Shown piece by piece: positions 1 to 7,918 of a DNA stretch of 48,089 nt. The stretch's first letter is position 1; each line of letters begins with the position of its first letter. The DNA lies in the NCBI GenBank assembly GCA_944388805.1, contig CALXKE010000001.1, positions 1 through 48,089 of the forward strand, written 5' to 3'. The notes beneath the pieces are model-generated. The model made no database searches. It was not told the origin of the DNA and saw only the letters and a program-made list of their open reading frames with translations. A program made the translations under genes and the position numbers. Source of the stretch: an uncultured Clostridia bacterium (GTDB lineage: Bacteria > Bacillota > Clostridia > TANB77 > CAG-508).

Positions 1-1
1 A

Positions 2-424
2 CTATTACTATTCCTACAAGAAGTATTTGAATTAGTTATGGAAATTAAATATCTTAATCAGCAAAAGAAAAAACAAGCAATAGAAGTGGAAGCAGAAGAA
101 GAGGATGAAGATTATGATGAGAATTACGACGAAGACGAAGAGGATGAGGAAGAAGAAAGAGTTGTAAGAGCAACTAGAACTACAAAAAAGGCAGGGACCA
201 AAACGGCTACAAGGTCAAGTACAATGGCAAGTGCTAGAAAAAAAGCAAGTACAAGTACAGGTGCAAGAACAGGTTCTAGAACAGCTTCAAGTTCTGGTGC
301 AAGAAAAGCTAATACAACGAAAAAAGCAGGTACAACAAGAAAAACAGCAACAAAATCATCAGCAAAAGCATCAACAGCTACTCGTAAACCAAGGGCAACA
401 AAATCAGCAAAAGAGGAAGAATAA
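2..424 (+). CDS. Partial protein with acidic then Lys/Ala/Thr/Ser-rich tail
   Basis: The frame is open to the left edge of the window, so the true start is probably upstream. The first in-frame ATG is at 38 and has no clear ribosome binding site. The visible part begins with a short hydrophobic and helical stretch. A run of Asp and Glu follows (about residues 18-40 from the ATG at 38), then about 85 residues of low-complexity Lys/Arg/Ala/Thr/Ser. The tail resembles histone H1-like or other disordered basic tails by composition only. Its stop touches the ATG of the next gene (TAA then ATG at 425), so it is part of the operon. Similar charged tails occur on the signal peptidases at 6191 and 10242. 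I do not recognise a function. Confidence 0.6.
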   Translation, partial: LLLFLQEVFELVMEIKYLNQQKKKQAIEVEAEEEDEDYDENYDEDEEDEEEERVVRATRTTKKAGTKTATRSSTMASARKKASTSTGARTGSRTASSSGARKANTTKKAGTTRKTATKSSAKASTATRKPRATKSAKEEE

Positions 425-1069
425 ATGAAAAAATTATTAAGAATTTTAGTATTAATAATGTTAATTATAACCTTATTCCAAATAGCAAATATGTATGCTC
501 TATATACAGACCAATTGCAAGGAGAATATACAAATTTGTTAGGTGTTTGGTCAATTAAAGTAAATGAAACAGACATATCTTCAGGAGATGAAAATTTGAC
601 TTTTAACATGACAGAAGACAATCTTATATATTTGGATTCTGAGCATGTTAAAAGCCAAACAATGGCACCAGGAACACAGGCATATTTTGAAATTGTGATT
701 GATCCAACCAATACAGATGTATCTGTTTTATACACGCTAAATATAAAATTAGATGCAGTCACAACTGCAAAATTAAAGTTGGTAAATGTGGAAAATTATT
801 TTCAAAAACCTGGAGAGACAGAACAACTTACAAATGATGATGTATACACAAACAACGAAACCAATGTGCATGAGGCCATTATTCCTCTTGCGAGAATAAA
901 TGATAAATATATAAATCATGTCAGATTATATTTTGAATGGGAAAATATAGAAGAAAATAATGCTTCTGATTCAGAATTAGGTCAAACAGAAGATGCAAAG
1001 ATATCAATACCATTAGAAATTAATTTAAAACAATATACAGGAGAAGTGATAGGCAATGAAAGCGGATAA
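425..1069 (+). CDS. TasA/camelysin-like secreted protein
   Basis: 214 residues. An N-terminal signal or anchor segment (about residues 4-22) is followed by a Tyr-Ala-Leu-Tyr stretch and a beta-rich ectodomain. The ectodomain carries a PGTQAYFEI motif near residue 82, typical of the TasA/CalY (camelysin) group, where a conserved Pro-Gly precedes a strand. These proteins are exported by Sec, processed by SipW-type signal peptidases and often assemble into extracellular fibres. Here the gene directly follows the preceding stop codon and overlaps the SipW-type peptidase gene at 1056 by 14 bp. The family is inferred from signal architecture, motif and neighbour; the role as a fibre subunit or minor component is inferred. 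Confidence 0.7.
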   Translation: MKKLLRILVLIMLIITLFQIANMYALYTDQLQGEYTNLLGVWSIKVNETDISSGDENLTFNMTEDNLIYLDSEHVKSQTMAPGTQAYFEIVIDPTNTDVSVLYTLNIKLDAVTTAKLKLVNVENYFQKPGETEQLTNDDVYTNNETNVHEAIIPLARINDKYINHVRLYFEWENIEENNASDSELGQTEDAKISIPLEINLKQYTGEVIGNESG

Positions 1070-1580
1070 AATATTAAAAATTATTAAAAAAGTAATCGTG
1101 AATCTAATAATTTTGGTATTAAGTATCATTGCTATTCTTGTCATATGGGGATTTATACAATTAAATGTACAAAATAAAGAATATATAGACATATTTGGAT
1201 ATTCCATACTTAGTACAGAAACTGGAAGTATGTCACCAACCATAGAGAGAGGTGATATTATAATCATTAAAATAGGTGATGAAATAAAGGAAAATGATAT
1301 TATAACATACAAACAGGATAATGTACTCATTACACATAGAATAGAACAAATAGATGGTGATACCATTATTACAAAAGGAGATTATAATAATGTTCAAGAT
1401 GAGCCGATAGAAAAAAATCAAGTGATAGGTAAAGCTGTGTACATTATTAATCATGTAGAGGTTTGGAAACAGGTATTTACAGATATGCATGTTATTATAC
1501 CACTAGTGATAACAATTATATTATTTATCGTGATGATAGCATATAAAGAAAAAATAGGTGAGAAAAAAGATGTTGGATAA
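1056..1580 (+). CDS. sipW: SipW-type signal peptidase I (S26B)
   Basis: 174 residues. A TM segment (about 12-33) is followed by the catalytic core with the nucleophile in TGSMSP (Ser58) and the basic residue as histidine in ITHR (His94). A Lys-Gly-Asp motif lies near 107-109. A Ser-His pair instead of Ser-Lys marks the ER/archaeal SipW branch, known to process TasA and related proteins. A second hydrophobic segment lies at about 145-165. It overlaps the upstream TasA-like gene by 14 bp and the downstream one by 11 bp, as expected for a translationally coupled peptidase and substrate set. It is the first of four such peptidases in the locus. Confidence 0.88.
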   Translation: MKADKILKIIKKVIVNLIILVLSIIAILVIWGFIQLNVQNKEYIDIFGYSILSTETGSMSPTIERGDIIIIKIGDEIKENDIITYKQDNVLITHRIEQIDGDTIITKGDYNNVQDEPIEKNQVIGKAVYIINHVEVWKQVFTDMHVIIPLVITIILFIVMIAYKEKIGEKKDVG

Positions 1581-2142
1581 GAAAAAGTTGAAAAAAAGTA
1601 TCATCATACTTTTTTTAATAGCAATTATCATAATCGCTATTATTTTTATAAGAAATACATTATCAAGATATGAAACAGTGGCGACATCAGAAAAAGATGT
1701 AGATGTTGCTTTTTGGATGCTTCATGATGATTTTCAGTCAGCAAATATCATTATAGAAGATATTTATCCATCAAATAATTCATTTGATTATTCTTTTTCT
1801 GTATCAAATTTTGAAGCAGAGGAAGATGGAACAATAAACAGAAGAGCAGAAACAGATTTGGAATATGAATTAACAGTAACAACAACAACCAACTTACCAC
1901 TAGAATATGTGATAGAAAAAAACGGTGAGATTTTAAGTACAGAACAAAATATAACGACCGATGAAGATGGAACCTATTACAGAGAAATCTTAATAGAACC
2001 TTCACAAATGGTACAAGGAGAAGACTTAACAGATAATTATGTGATTAAAGTAACATTTCCAAAAGAAAATGATACAAATGCAGAATATTCAGATTTGATT
2101 GAATATATCAAGTTAGATATAAATGCTAGACAAATCATTTAA
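1570..2142 (+). CDS. TasA/camelysin-like membrane-anchored protein
   Basis: 190 residues from the ATG at 1570. I prefer it to the GTG at 1558 because AGGTGAG at 1556-1562 is well spaced for the ATG and itself contains the GTG. A Lys-rich N-terminus leads into one long hydrophobic segment (about 10-29), then LSRYETVATSEKDVDVAFW, a typical start of a TasA-like ectodomain. The rest is beta-rich with acidic residues and no catalytic motif. It overlaps sipW by 11 bp. It is probably a SipW substrate and surface or fibre component; this is inferred from context and signal architecture. Confidence 0.65.
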   Translation: MLDKKKLKKSIIILFLIAIIIIAIIFIRNTLSRYETVATSEKDVDVAFWMLHDDFQSANIIIEDIYPSNNSFDYSFSVSNFEAEEDGTINRRAETDLEYELTVTTTTNLPLEYVIEKNGEILSTEQNITTDEDGTYYREILIEPSQMVQGEDLTDNYVIKVTFPKENDTNAEYSDLIEYIKLDINARQII

Positions 2143-2147
2143 GGCAA

Positions 2148-2189
2148 ATGTCGCATAGACAAACGAACTCAATGCGACACAGGAGGTAA
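2148..2189 (+). repeat. TGTCGCAT hairpin repeat, copy a (mini-ORF MSHRQTNSMRHRR)
   Basis: Inverted repeat with 8-bp arms TGTCGCAT and ATGCGACA around a 15-16 nt loop containing ACAAACGAACTC. Read from the ATG at 2148 it encodes a 13-residue peptide. Its last codons are the AGGAGG ribosome binding site of the next gene, and its TAA (2187-2189) lies 2 nt before that gene's ATG at 2192. Several related copies occur through the window. Confidence 0.85.
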
Positions 2190-2191
2190 AA

Positions 2192-3238
2192 ATGAATAAC
2201 TTAATGGATACATATATAACATTTACAGAAAAGAAAATAAAGAAATACATGAAAACATTATTAGCAAAACAATATGACGAAAATTTAGTGAATGAATATT
2301 TAAAAACATATATTAATGCCAGATATTATAATATTCAGAATGCAGAAAAGCCTGCAAGAGCATTTTATCTAAGAATATTAGATGAATTAGAATATAAAGA
2401 AGATATTTTAATGAAAAAATGTGAAGAAGAAGCGCAAAGCTTGGATGAAAAGCAAAATACATTAAATACGATTCACAATTTAAAAGAATTATTTGCTTAT
2501 ATTTTATTTTTTGATAATGTTAGAAATGTAGAAAATTTTAAGACAATTGACAATATAAAAGAGATTGTCAGTAAAATGGTACAAACAGCAAATGCATTAT
2601 TTCAGACAGAGATTTCACAAAGTGCAGAAAAAAAATTGTATGAAGAAATCAAAAATGATATGCTTGAAAAAGAAATATTTTTGGACAAATTTGATACAGA
2701 TGAATTTTCATTACAATTTGAAAATAGCAAATTTAAAGATGACATCTATTTTGCCACATTAGAGCAAAAAGTGAAAATGCCGATGCAATATAGTGAATCT
2801 GCCATAGAAAAGGTATATCATGAGGGAATTGTGGCAGAGGATAAATTACAAGTAGAATATATACTATTAAGTGTTGTCGTTATTTCAGATATTGTCAATG
2901 GAAATTTTAATGACAAATATATTGCAGAATTTACAAGTACATTATTTAAAAAGAAACAAAAATTAGATAGTATTTTATCTATTCTTGGAAATCAAGCATT
3001 ACAGGATAAAATCAGTTTAAATATCATGTATGCGGATTATATAAAAAATCAGAAAAGTGTATTAGAATATACAAAAAAAGGTTACAATTTCACCATTACA
3101 TTAGATAATGAAGCCAAAAGTATAGAAGATGTGGAACAATTAAAAATGTTTAAAATGGTTATTGTACCTCAAAAATTGTTGTTATACAAAGAAATAAAAA
3201 GCAATAAAGAACTATTTGATAATGTGATATTGAAATAA
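2192..3238 (+). CDS. Unknown helical protein in the SipW/AAA locus
   Basis: 348 residues, Lys/Glu/Asn-rich and apparently all-helical, with no signal peptide or TM segment, so probably cytoplasmic. The ATG has an AGGAGG at 2181-2186. I recognise no catalytic motif. It lies directly upstream of the membrane-tethered McrB-like AAA+ ATPase (3354). Together with the proteins at 5069 and 7915 it forms a set of cytoplasmic helical proteins interleaved with secreted proteins, so it may be an adaptor or scaffold of the ATPase. That role is inference from position only. Confidence 0.6.
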   Translation: MNNLMDTYITFTEKKIKKYMKTLLAKQYDENLVNEYLKTYINARYYNIQNAEKPARAFYLRILDELEYKEDILMKKCEEEAQSLDEKQNTLNTIHNLKELFAYILFFDNVRNVENFKTIDNIKEIVSKMVQTANALFQTEISQSAEKKLYEEIKNDMLEKEIFLDKFDTDEFSLQFENSKFKDDIYFATLEQKVKMPMQYSESAIEKVYHEGIVAEDKLQVEYILLSVVVISDIVNGNFNDKYIAEFTSTLFKKKQKLDSILSILGNQALQDKISLNIMYADYIKNQKSVLEYTKKGYNFTITLDNEAKSIEDVEQLKMFKMVIVPQKLLLYKEIKSNKELFDNVILK

Positions 3239-3334
3239 ATGTCGCACAGACAAACGAACTCTATGAGACAAGAAAGAATGTCGCATCAACAAACGAACCA
3301 AATGGGACAAAAGAACGCAATGCGACAAAAATAA
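3239..3334 (+). repeat. Three degenerate TGTCGCAT repeats forming one 31-codon frame
   Basis: Three adjacent, diverged copies of the 32-bp repeat lie between the genes at 2192 and 3354. The ATG at 3239 immediately follows the upstream TAA, and one frame stays open through all copies to TAA at 3332-3334. It reads as MSHRQTNSMRQ, MSHQQTNQMGQ and a partial copy. The hairpin arms are mismatched here (ATGAGACA, ATGGGACA), yet the reading frame persists. Confidence 0.75.
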
Positions 3335-3353
3335 AAAAACAGGAGAAATAAAC

Positions 3354-4907
3354 ATGGAAACATATGGAAGATTTTTATTTGAATTTTTAAGTCAATTTTT
3401 TTCTGGATTTGGAGACATATTAGGTGGTCTTTGGAATGGGATTGTAAATATATTTAATATACCAAGATATTGGAGCATTATCCAAAACTATGCCAATGAT
3501 TTTAAAGTGTCAGAATGGTTTTTAACAGGATTAGCCATTATTTGTATGCTTATCGTTATTGGCGGAATCATTGGAGTCTTAATCTTTTTCTTGAAAAGAC
3601 ATATGAAATGGAGAAAAAAGATTGTGGATCAAGAAGAATTATTAAAACAAATTGATACCTTGAATGGACAAGTAGAAGAACTAGTAGATGAAAAATTAAA
3701 ATTGTTAAATATGAAGTCACCAGAATTAGGTGTTAATCCAAACGGTATCAGTACAGGTATGGACAAAGCTGCACTTGCTGCTGCACAATCAGAAGCAAAT
3801 AATGAAGAACAAATTGATCCAAATAGCCAAAGCAGATTCTCTAAATTAACAATGATCGATGAAGATTTTGCAAAATATAAACAAAAAGATTATCACAATA
3901 GCTTTACTTTACCAGAGTTTTGCTATATGTTTAGAAATTTTGCTGCAAGTAAATTAAAATTATATTATAGTGAAAAAATGATAAGATTATTTGTATCAGC
4001 GATTGCATCAACCAAATTGGTTATCTTACAAGGTATTTCTGGTACAGGTAAAACATCTATATCTCTTGCATGGGGTAACTTTGTAAAACATCCATCATGT
4101 GTTGCATCTGTACAACCATCATGGAGAGATAGAACAGATATATTTGGATACTTAAATGAGTTCACCAAGAAATTTAATGAAACAGACTTCTTAGCATATT
4201 TATATGAAGCAGGATATACAGATGAAATCTATACAGTTATCCTTGACGAGATGAACTTAGCGCGTGTGGAATATTATTTTGCAGAAATGTTATCCATCCT
4301 AGAAATGCACAGTACAAAAGATTGGAAAATCGAAATAGTACAAAGTTCATGGCCAACAGATCCAAAGAAATTAATCAAAGGAAAATTGCAAATTCCACCT
4401 AATGCATGGTATATCGGAACCATCAACAATGACGACTCAACATTCATGGTAACAGATAAGGTATATGATAGAGCAATGCCTATTGATATTAACGAAAAAG
4501 GTGTTGCATTTGAAGCAGATGATGTTGACGCTCTTGATGTAAACTATTCATACTTAAATGGCTTATTTGATAAAGCGATGATAGATTATGCTATATCACC
4601 AGCAACATTAAAAAAGATAGAAGACATGGACAACTATACAATCAAACACTTCAGAGTTGCATTTGGTAACCGTATTGTAAAACACATGAAAAAATTCGTA
4701 CCAGTATATGTTGCTTGTGGAGGAGACGAAACAGAAGCCGTAGACTATTTCATGGCCAAAAAAGTATTAAGAAAATTTGAAGGATTAAACTTAACATTAA
4801 TTAGAGACGAAATAGATGGTTATATTGATTTCTTAGACAAAAACTTTGGAAAAGGCAAAATGAGCGAATGTATAGAATTCTTACTAAGACTTAAAAAGAT
4901 GTCTTAA
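3354..4907 (+). CDS. Membrane-tethered McrB-like AAA+ ATPase
   Basis: 517 residues; RBS AGGAG just upstream. The N-terminal part is hydrophobic and amphipathic, with one clear TM helix at about 56-80, then a short coiled coil (about 90-120) and a low-complexity linker. The AAA+ module shows Walker A GISGTGKTS (227-235), Walker B VILDEMNLA (295-303) followed by RVEYYFAEMLS, sensor-1 GTINND (355-360), and an Arg in YDRAMPID (373) as candidate arginine finger. The DEMNLARVEYYF signature is that of McrB-type ATPases of type IV restriction systems, but those are GTPases without a TM anchor. No endonuclease McrC is next to it. A DUF2357-like partner follows at 5069. The substrate is unknown; assembly or remodelling at the membrane in a SipW/TasA-type locus is inference. 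Confidence 0.85.
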   Translation: METYGRFLFEFLSQFFSGFGDILGGLWNGIVNIFNIPRYWSIIQNYANDFKVSEWFLTGLAIICMLIVIGGIIGVLIFFLKRHMKWRKKIVDQEELLKQIDTLNGQVEELVDEKLKLLNMKSPELGVNPNGISTGMDKAALAAAQSEANNEEQIDPNSQSRFSKLTMIDEDFAKYKQKDYHNSFTLPEFCYMFRNFAASKLKLYYSEKMIRLFVSAIASTKLVILQGISGTGKTSISLAWGNFVKHPSCVASVQPSWRDRTDIFGYLNEFTKKFNETDFLAYLYEAGYTDEIYTVILDEMNLARVEYYFAEMLSILEMHSTKDWKIEIVQSSWPTDPKKLIKGKLQIPPNAWYIGTINNDDSTFMVTDKVYDRAMPIDINEKGVAFEADDVDALDVNYSYLNGLFDKAMIDYAISPATLKKIEDMDNYTIKHFRVAFGNRIVKHMKKFVPVYVACGGDETEAVDYFMAKKVLRKFEGLNLTLIRDEIDGYIDFLDKNFGKGKMSECIEFLLRLKKMS

Positions 4908-4922
4908 TGGATATGCCCAGTT

Positions 4923-5046
4923 AGGGATTTTGAGGGATTTTGGGGACGGACTCATTTTTCCCTTTTTATGAAATTTATTATATTTTTAAAATTATTTAAG
5001 TAAAAAGGGAAAAATGAGTCCGTCCCCAAAATCCCTCAAAATCCCT
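4923..5046. repeat. Long GGGGACGG palindrome, complete copy
   Basis: Inverted repeat with 45-bp arms (4923-4967 and 5002-5046) around a 34-nt AT-rich centre. The arms contain AGGGATTTTGGGGACGGACT and its complement. It sits between the AAA+ gene and the DUF2357-like gene and could form a very stable hairpin in the transcript. Half copies occur at 19450, 21805 and 28980, and another full copy at 24916-25052. Confidence 0.85.
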
Positions 5047-5068
5047 CAGATGCTAAAAGGAGGAGAAA

Positions 5069-6190
5069 ATGGACTTAAATATTGTAAAGTTAGCAAATAT
5101 GGAAAAGGAAAAGTCAACCAAATTTCTTAGTAAAATTGATTCAAAGTTAATGATGGATGTAGATAGAAGTCACCTGGTTGAGAATGATGAATGGATTGAT
5201 ATGGTTTTATTTACCATTCCATATTTAGAAAAAGCACTGACAAAAGAAATTAAAAATATTGTAACAGAAGAAGAGATTATCAAGATAGAGTTAATTAAAA
5301 AAGTAACTGTTGAAAGTGTAAAACATTTATCAAAACATGTAAATCTTGTGGATAAATTTAATCAAAAAAGTGGTGAAGTAACACCTAAAAAGATTTTAAA
5401 TTCCTATAAAGAAGAAACTTTTCTTACTTATGAAAATCGATTTTTGTATACTTTGATAAAATTGATTGAAGATTATATGTATTTAAGAAAAAAAGCGGCT
5501 AATGAGGAATATAAAGGTAAAAATCATCAGAAAGCAAACTACGAAGCAGAGGTTAAATTAAATAGAGAAAAAATTAATGTGAATTTGGAATACCATTCTG
5601 AAAGAACAACAGAAATCACTAAGTCAGAAAAAACTTCGGAAAAAATAGCAGAGATAGAACAATCTATAAAAATGTTAAAACAAACTGAGGTTTATCAAAC
5701 GTTAGTTGCTAAAAAAGCCACTTATGTAAAAGCACCATTAAAAATGACAAATGTTTTGTTGAAAAATGTCAATTTTCAATATGCTGTAAAATTATGGAAC
5801 TATTTAAGTGATCAAATGGAATTAAATGATAAAACCATAAATGAAAGTAGTGAGTACGAGGAAAAAGGTATTGTAAAAGAATTAGTAGATGAAGATATAT
5901 TTTTACTATATTCTATTTTGAAGAAAACAGATAATGGAAATACATTACAAGGAAAAGCTAAATCAGCAATTGAAGACAAGAAGATGGCAAAACAACTAAC
6001 AGATGCTATGATAGAAAGGATTATAGAATTAAATCCTGAAATGACAGAAAAAGAGCTAAATAAATTGATTTCAGAGAAAATTTTAGTAATGAAAACGAAA
6101 AAATTAATTTCTTTAAAACCAATAGAAGATCGATTTAAGGATCGAATTGAAAAATATATGATACAAGCAAAAGAAATGAGGTTAAAATAA
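5069..6190 (+). CDS. DUF2357-like helical protein, partner of the McrB-like ATPase
   Basis: 373 residues, RBS AAGGAGG. The motif LTYENRFLYTLIKLIEDYM (about 131-149) and the later PLKMTNVLLKNVNFQYAVKLW (starting near 225, two overlapping parts) match the helical part of DUF2357, a family found next to McrB-like ATPases. Family members often carry a C-terminal PD-(D/E)XK nuclease; here the C-terminus is Lys/Glu-rich and I see no such motif, so this looks like a nuclease-free version. The gene follows the AAA+ gene after a palindromic repeat and touches the sipW-type gene at 6191 (TAA then ATG). The family call is by motif recall, not a search. Confidence 0.55.
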   Translation: MDLNIVKLANMEKEKSTKFLSKIDSKLMMDVDRSHLVENDEWIDMVLFTIPYLEKALTKEIKNIVTEEEIIKIELIKKVTVESVKHLSKHVNLVDKFNQKSGEVTPKKILNSYKEETFLTYENRFLYTLIKLIEDYMYLRKKAANEEYKGKNHQKANYEAEVKLNREKINVNLEYHSERTTEITKSEKTSEKIAEIEQSIKMLKQTEVYQTLVAKKATYVKAPLKMTNVLLKNVNFQYAVKLWNYLSDQMELNDKTINESSEYEEKGIVKELVDEDIFLLYSILKKTDNGNTLQGKAKSAIEDKKMAKQLTDAMIERIIELNPEMTEKELNKLISEKILVMKTKKLISLKPIEDRFKDRIEKYMIQAKEMRLK

Positions 6191-6928
6191 ATGGATAGCA
6201 AGAAAGACGAAAGAGAAGAAAATAGTACCCAAAATAGTCAAAAAAAAGCAAGCACAACAAAAACAGCTGAAACAAAAGCTGGAAAAAAGGCAACGAAAGC
6301 AAATGAACCAAAAGTGGAAAAGAAAATAGAGGAAAATACTGAAAAAGTAGAAAGAAACATTGGAAAAAATGTGGGGACAAGAGTTGCCAGCAAACCTCTT
6401 AGAATCATTTGGAATATATTTGTTAAAATTTTAACACTTATTATCATATTTATTTCTATTGTCATCGTTGTACAAAAAGTAACGAATAACCAAGAATCAT
6501 TTTTTGGATTTAGGATATTTAGAGTACAAACAGGAAGTATGATTCCGAAATATCAAATTGGTGATGTTATACTAGTAAGAGAAGTAGATTCAAATCAAAT
6601 TCAAATTGGTGATGATGTAACATATGAAGGCGAAACAGGCTCAATGAACGGATTGATTGTTACTCACAGGGTTATTGATATTGAAGAAGTCGATGGTGAG
6701 AAAGTTTTTCATACAAAAGGTATAGCCAATAATTTAGAGGATCCTGTTGTAAGTGCAGATCAAATAAATGGTGTTGTTCAAACCAAAATGTATATTTTAT
6801 CACTGATTTGTATGTTATTAAATAATAAATATGTTTTCTATTTCTGCGGAATATTGCCATTAACAATATATGTCGCTTTTAGAATTTTTAAAGGAAAAAA
6901 AGTGAAGAAAATTGAAAGGGAAAATTAA
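6191..6928 (+). CDS. sipW: SipW-type signal peptidase with Lys-rich N-terminal extension
   Basis: 245 residues. The first ~68 residues are Lys/Glu/Thr/Ala-rich and cytoplasmic, an unusual addition for SipW. TM segment at about 73-95, then the catalytic serine in QTGSMIP (Ser116) and histidine in VTHR (His159), and FHTKG near 173. A second TM segment (about 200-230) leads to a basic end. Ser-His usage places it in the SipW/S26B branch. It starts right after the stop of the DUF2357-like gene and overlaps the next TasA-like gene through TAATG at 6926-6930. Confidence 0.87.
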   Translation: MDSKKDEREENSTQNSQKKASTTKTAETKAGKKATKANEPKVEKKIEENTEKVERNIGKNVGTRVASKPLRIIWNIFVKILTLIIIFISIVIVVQKVTNNQESFFGFRIFRVQTGSMIPKYQIGDVILVREVDSNQIQIGDDVTYEGETGSMNGLIVTHRVIDIEEVDGEKVFHTKGIANNLEDPVVSADQINGVVQTKMYILSLICMLLNNKYVFYFCGILPLTIYVAFRIFKGKKVKKIEREN

Positions 6929-7644
6929 TGAAAGAAAAAAATAAGATTAGATTTATAGAAATACTATGTATCATTTCTTTAATCATCACCATTTTTTCAA
7001 TACAAAGGACATATGCGAGATATTTTGAACAGGTAGATACAACATATAACACCAATATAAAAAGATGGTTAATTAGAGTAAATGATATGATTGTACATGA
7101 TGCAGAAACGCTTAATGAAGTTATGGAACCCATCTTTACAGAAAATGAAAATATAAATGAAAATATTTTAGTACCTGGACAAACTGGATATTTTGAAATG
7201 TTGATAGATTATACAAATGTAGATTTGGCATTTGAATATGAATTTTCCATAGAACAATTAAATGAAACACCACTAGAAGATTTTGAGATTTATGGATATG
7301 AGGTCATTGATGGAGAGGATCATACAATTACAGAAACATCAGAAATAAAAGGTGTGATTGATCCAACAACAGAAGTAAATAGTGCAGGCGAAAAGAAACG
7401 AGAGATTAGAATCTTATTTAGATGGAATGATGGAGAAGGAAGCATCATGGATAATAAAGCAGATACACAATTTAGAGGAGAAGAAAATAATACAACAGAT
7501 GAGAACAATACAACAGGTCAAGACAATACGACAGATCAAGATGAAAGTAATACTTCTGAAAATGATTTACATACAGTATTAAGATATCAGGCAACAATGA
7601 AGTTTACGCAATATATCCCTCCAGAAGAGGAAACAACAACATAA
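6928..7644 (+). CDS. TasA/camelysin-like secreted protein with Asn/Thr/Asp-rich insert
   Basis: 238 residues. The signal or anchor segment (about 10-26) is followed by TYARYFEQ, a typical TasA-like junction, and a beta-rich domain with a PGQTGYFEM motif near 80. Residues about 185-213 are a low-complexity Asn-Thr-Asp-Gln repeat. It is coupled to the upstream sipW by TAATG overlap and is a probable substrate of that peptidase. It resembles the protein at 425 in layout and motif, so the two probably arose by duplication. Confidence 0.68.
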   Translation: MKEKNKIRFIEILCIISLIITIFSIQRTYARYFEQVDTTYNTNIKRWLIRVNDMIVHDAETLNEVMEPIFTENENINENILVPGQTGYFEMLIDYTNVDLAFEYEFSIEQLNETPLEDFEIYGYEVIDGEDHTITETSEIKGVIDPTTEVNSAGEKKREIRILFRWNDGEGSIMDNKADTQFRGEENNTTDENNTTGQDNTTDQDESNTSENDLHTVLRYQATMKFTQYIPPEEETTT

Positions 7645-7780
7645 ATTAAACTTACTTTGTTTGGTTGCTTACGAAGTATTGCAAAACAAGATAAATATAT
7701 TTTGACTCAATGACAATGGACGCGAGCCTTAAGTAAATTCGGTTTAAACAATTAAAAAAGATAAAAAAGAGGTGAGTTTT

Positions 7781-7918
7781 GTGGAATTAAAAAATGTGAA
7801 AACATCGAATTTGGAAAATGATGAATTACTAGATATCCAAAAACAAGTAGAAAGCTTTTTAAAGTTTTTAAATGGTGAATATGACACTGTTAAAAAGTTA
7901 GAGGAGGAAAATTCGTGA
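7781..7918 (+). CDS. Small 45-residue protein upstream of the coiled-coil gene
   Basis: GTG start at 7781 with GAGGTGAG at 7770-7776 as ribosome binding site; TGA at 7916-7918. The product is a 45-residue, charged, probably helical peptide (Glu/Lys/Leu/Asn-rich). Its stop overlaps the GTG of the next gene by 4 bp (GTGA at 7915), and its last codons hold that gene's GAGGAGG. Start signal, overlap and composition make it a likely real gene, perhaps an accessory to the 542-residue coiled-coil protein. No family is recognised. It is similar in size to exonuclease VII small subunits, but I see no supporting motif. Confidence 0.6.
   Translation: MELKNVKTSNLENDELLDIQKQVESFLKFLNGEYDTVKKLEEENS

Noticed and set aside
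124-762. Long minus-strand frame opposite the first two genes
   Set aside because: It is the shadow of the low-complexity Lys/Ala/Thr and Asp/Glu region, with no start signal and improbable Val/Ala/Ser runs.
7645-7780. Possible element between the TasA-like gene and the small gene
   Set aside because: Apart from the ribosome binding site I find no clear hairpin, promoter or repeat match in these 136 bases.
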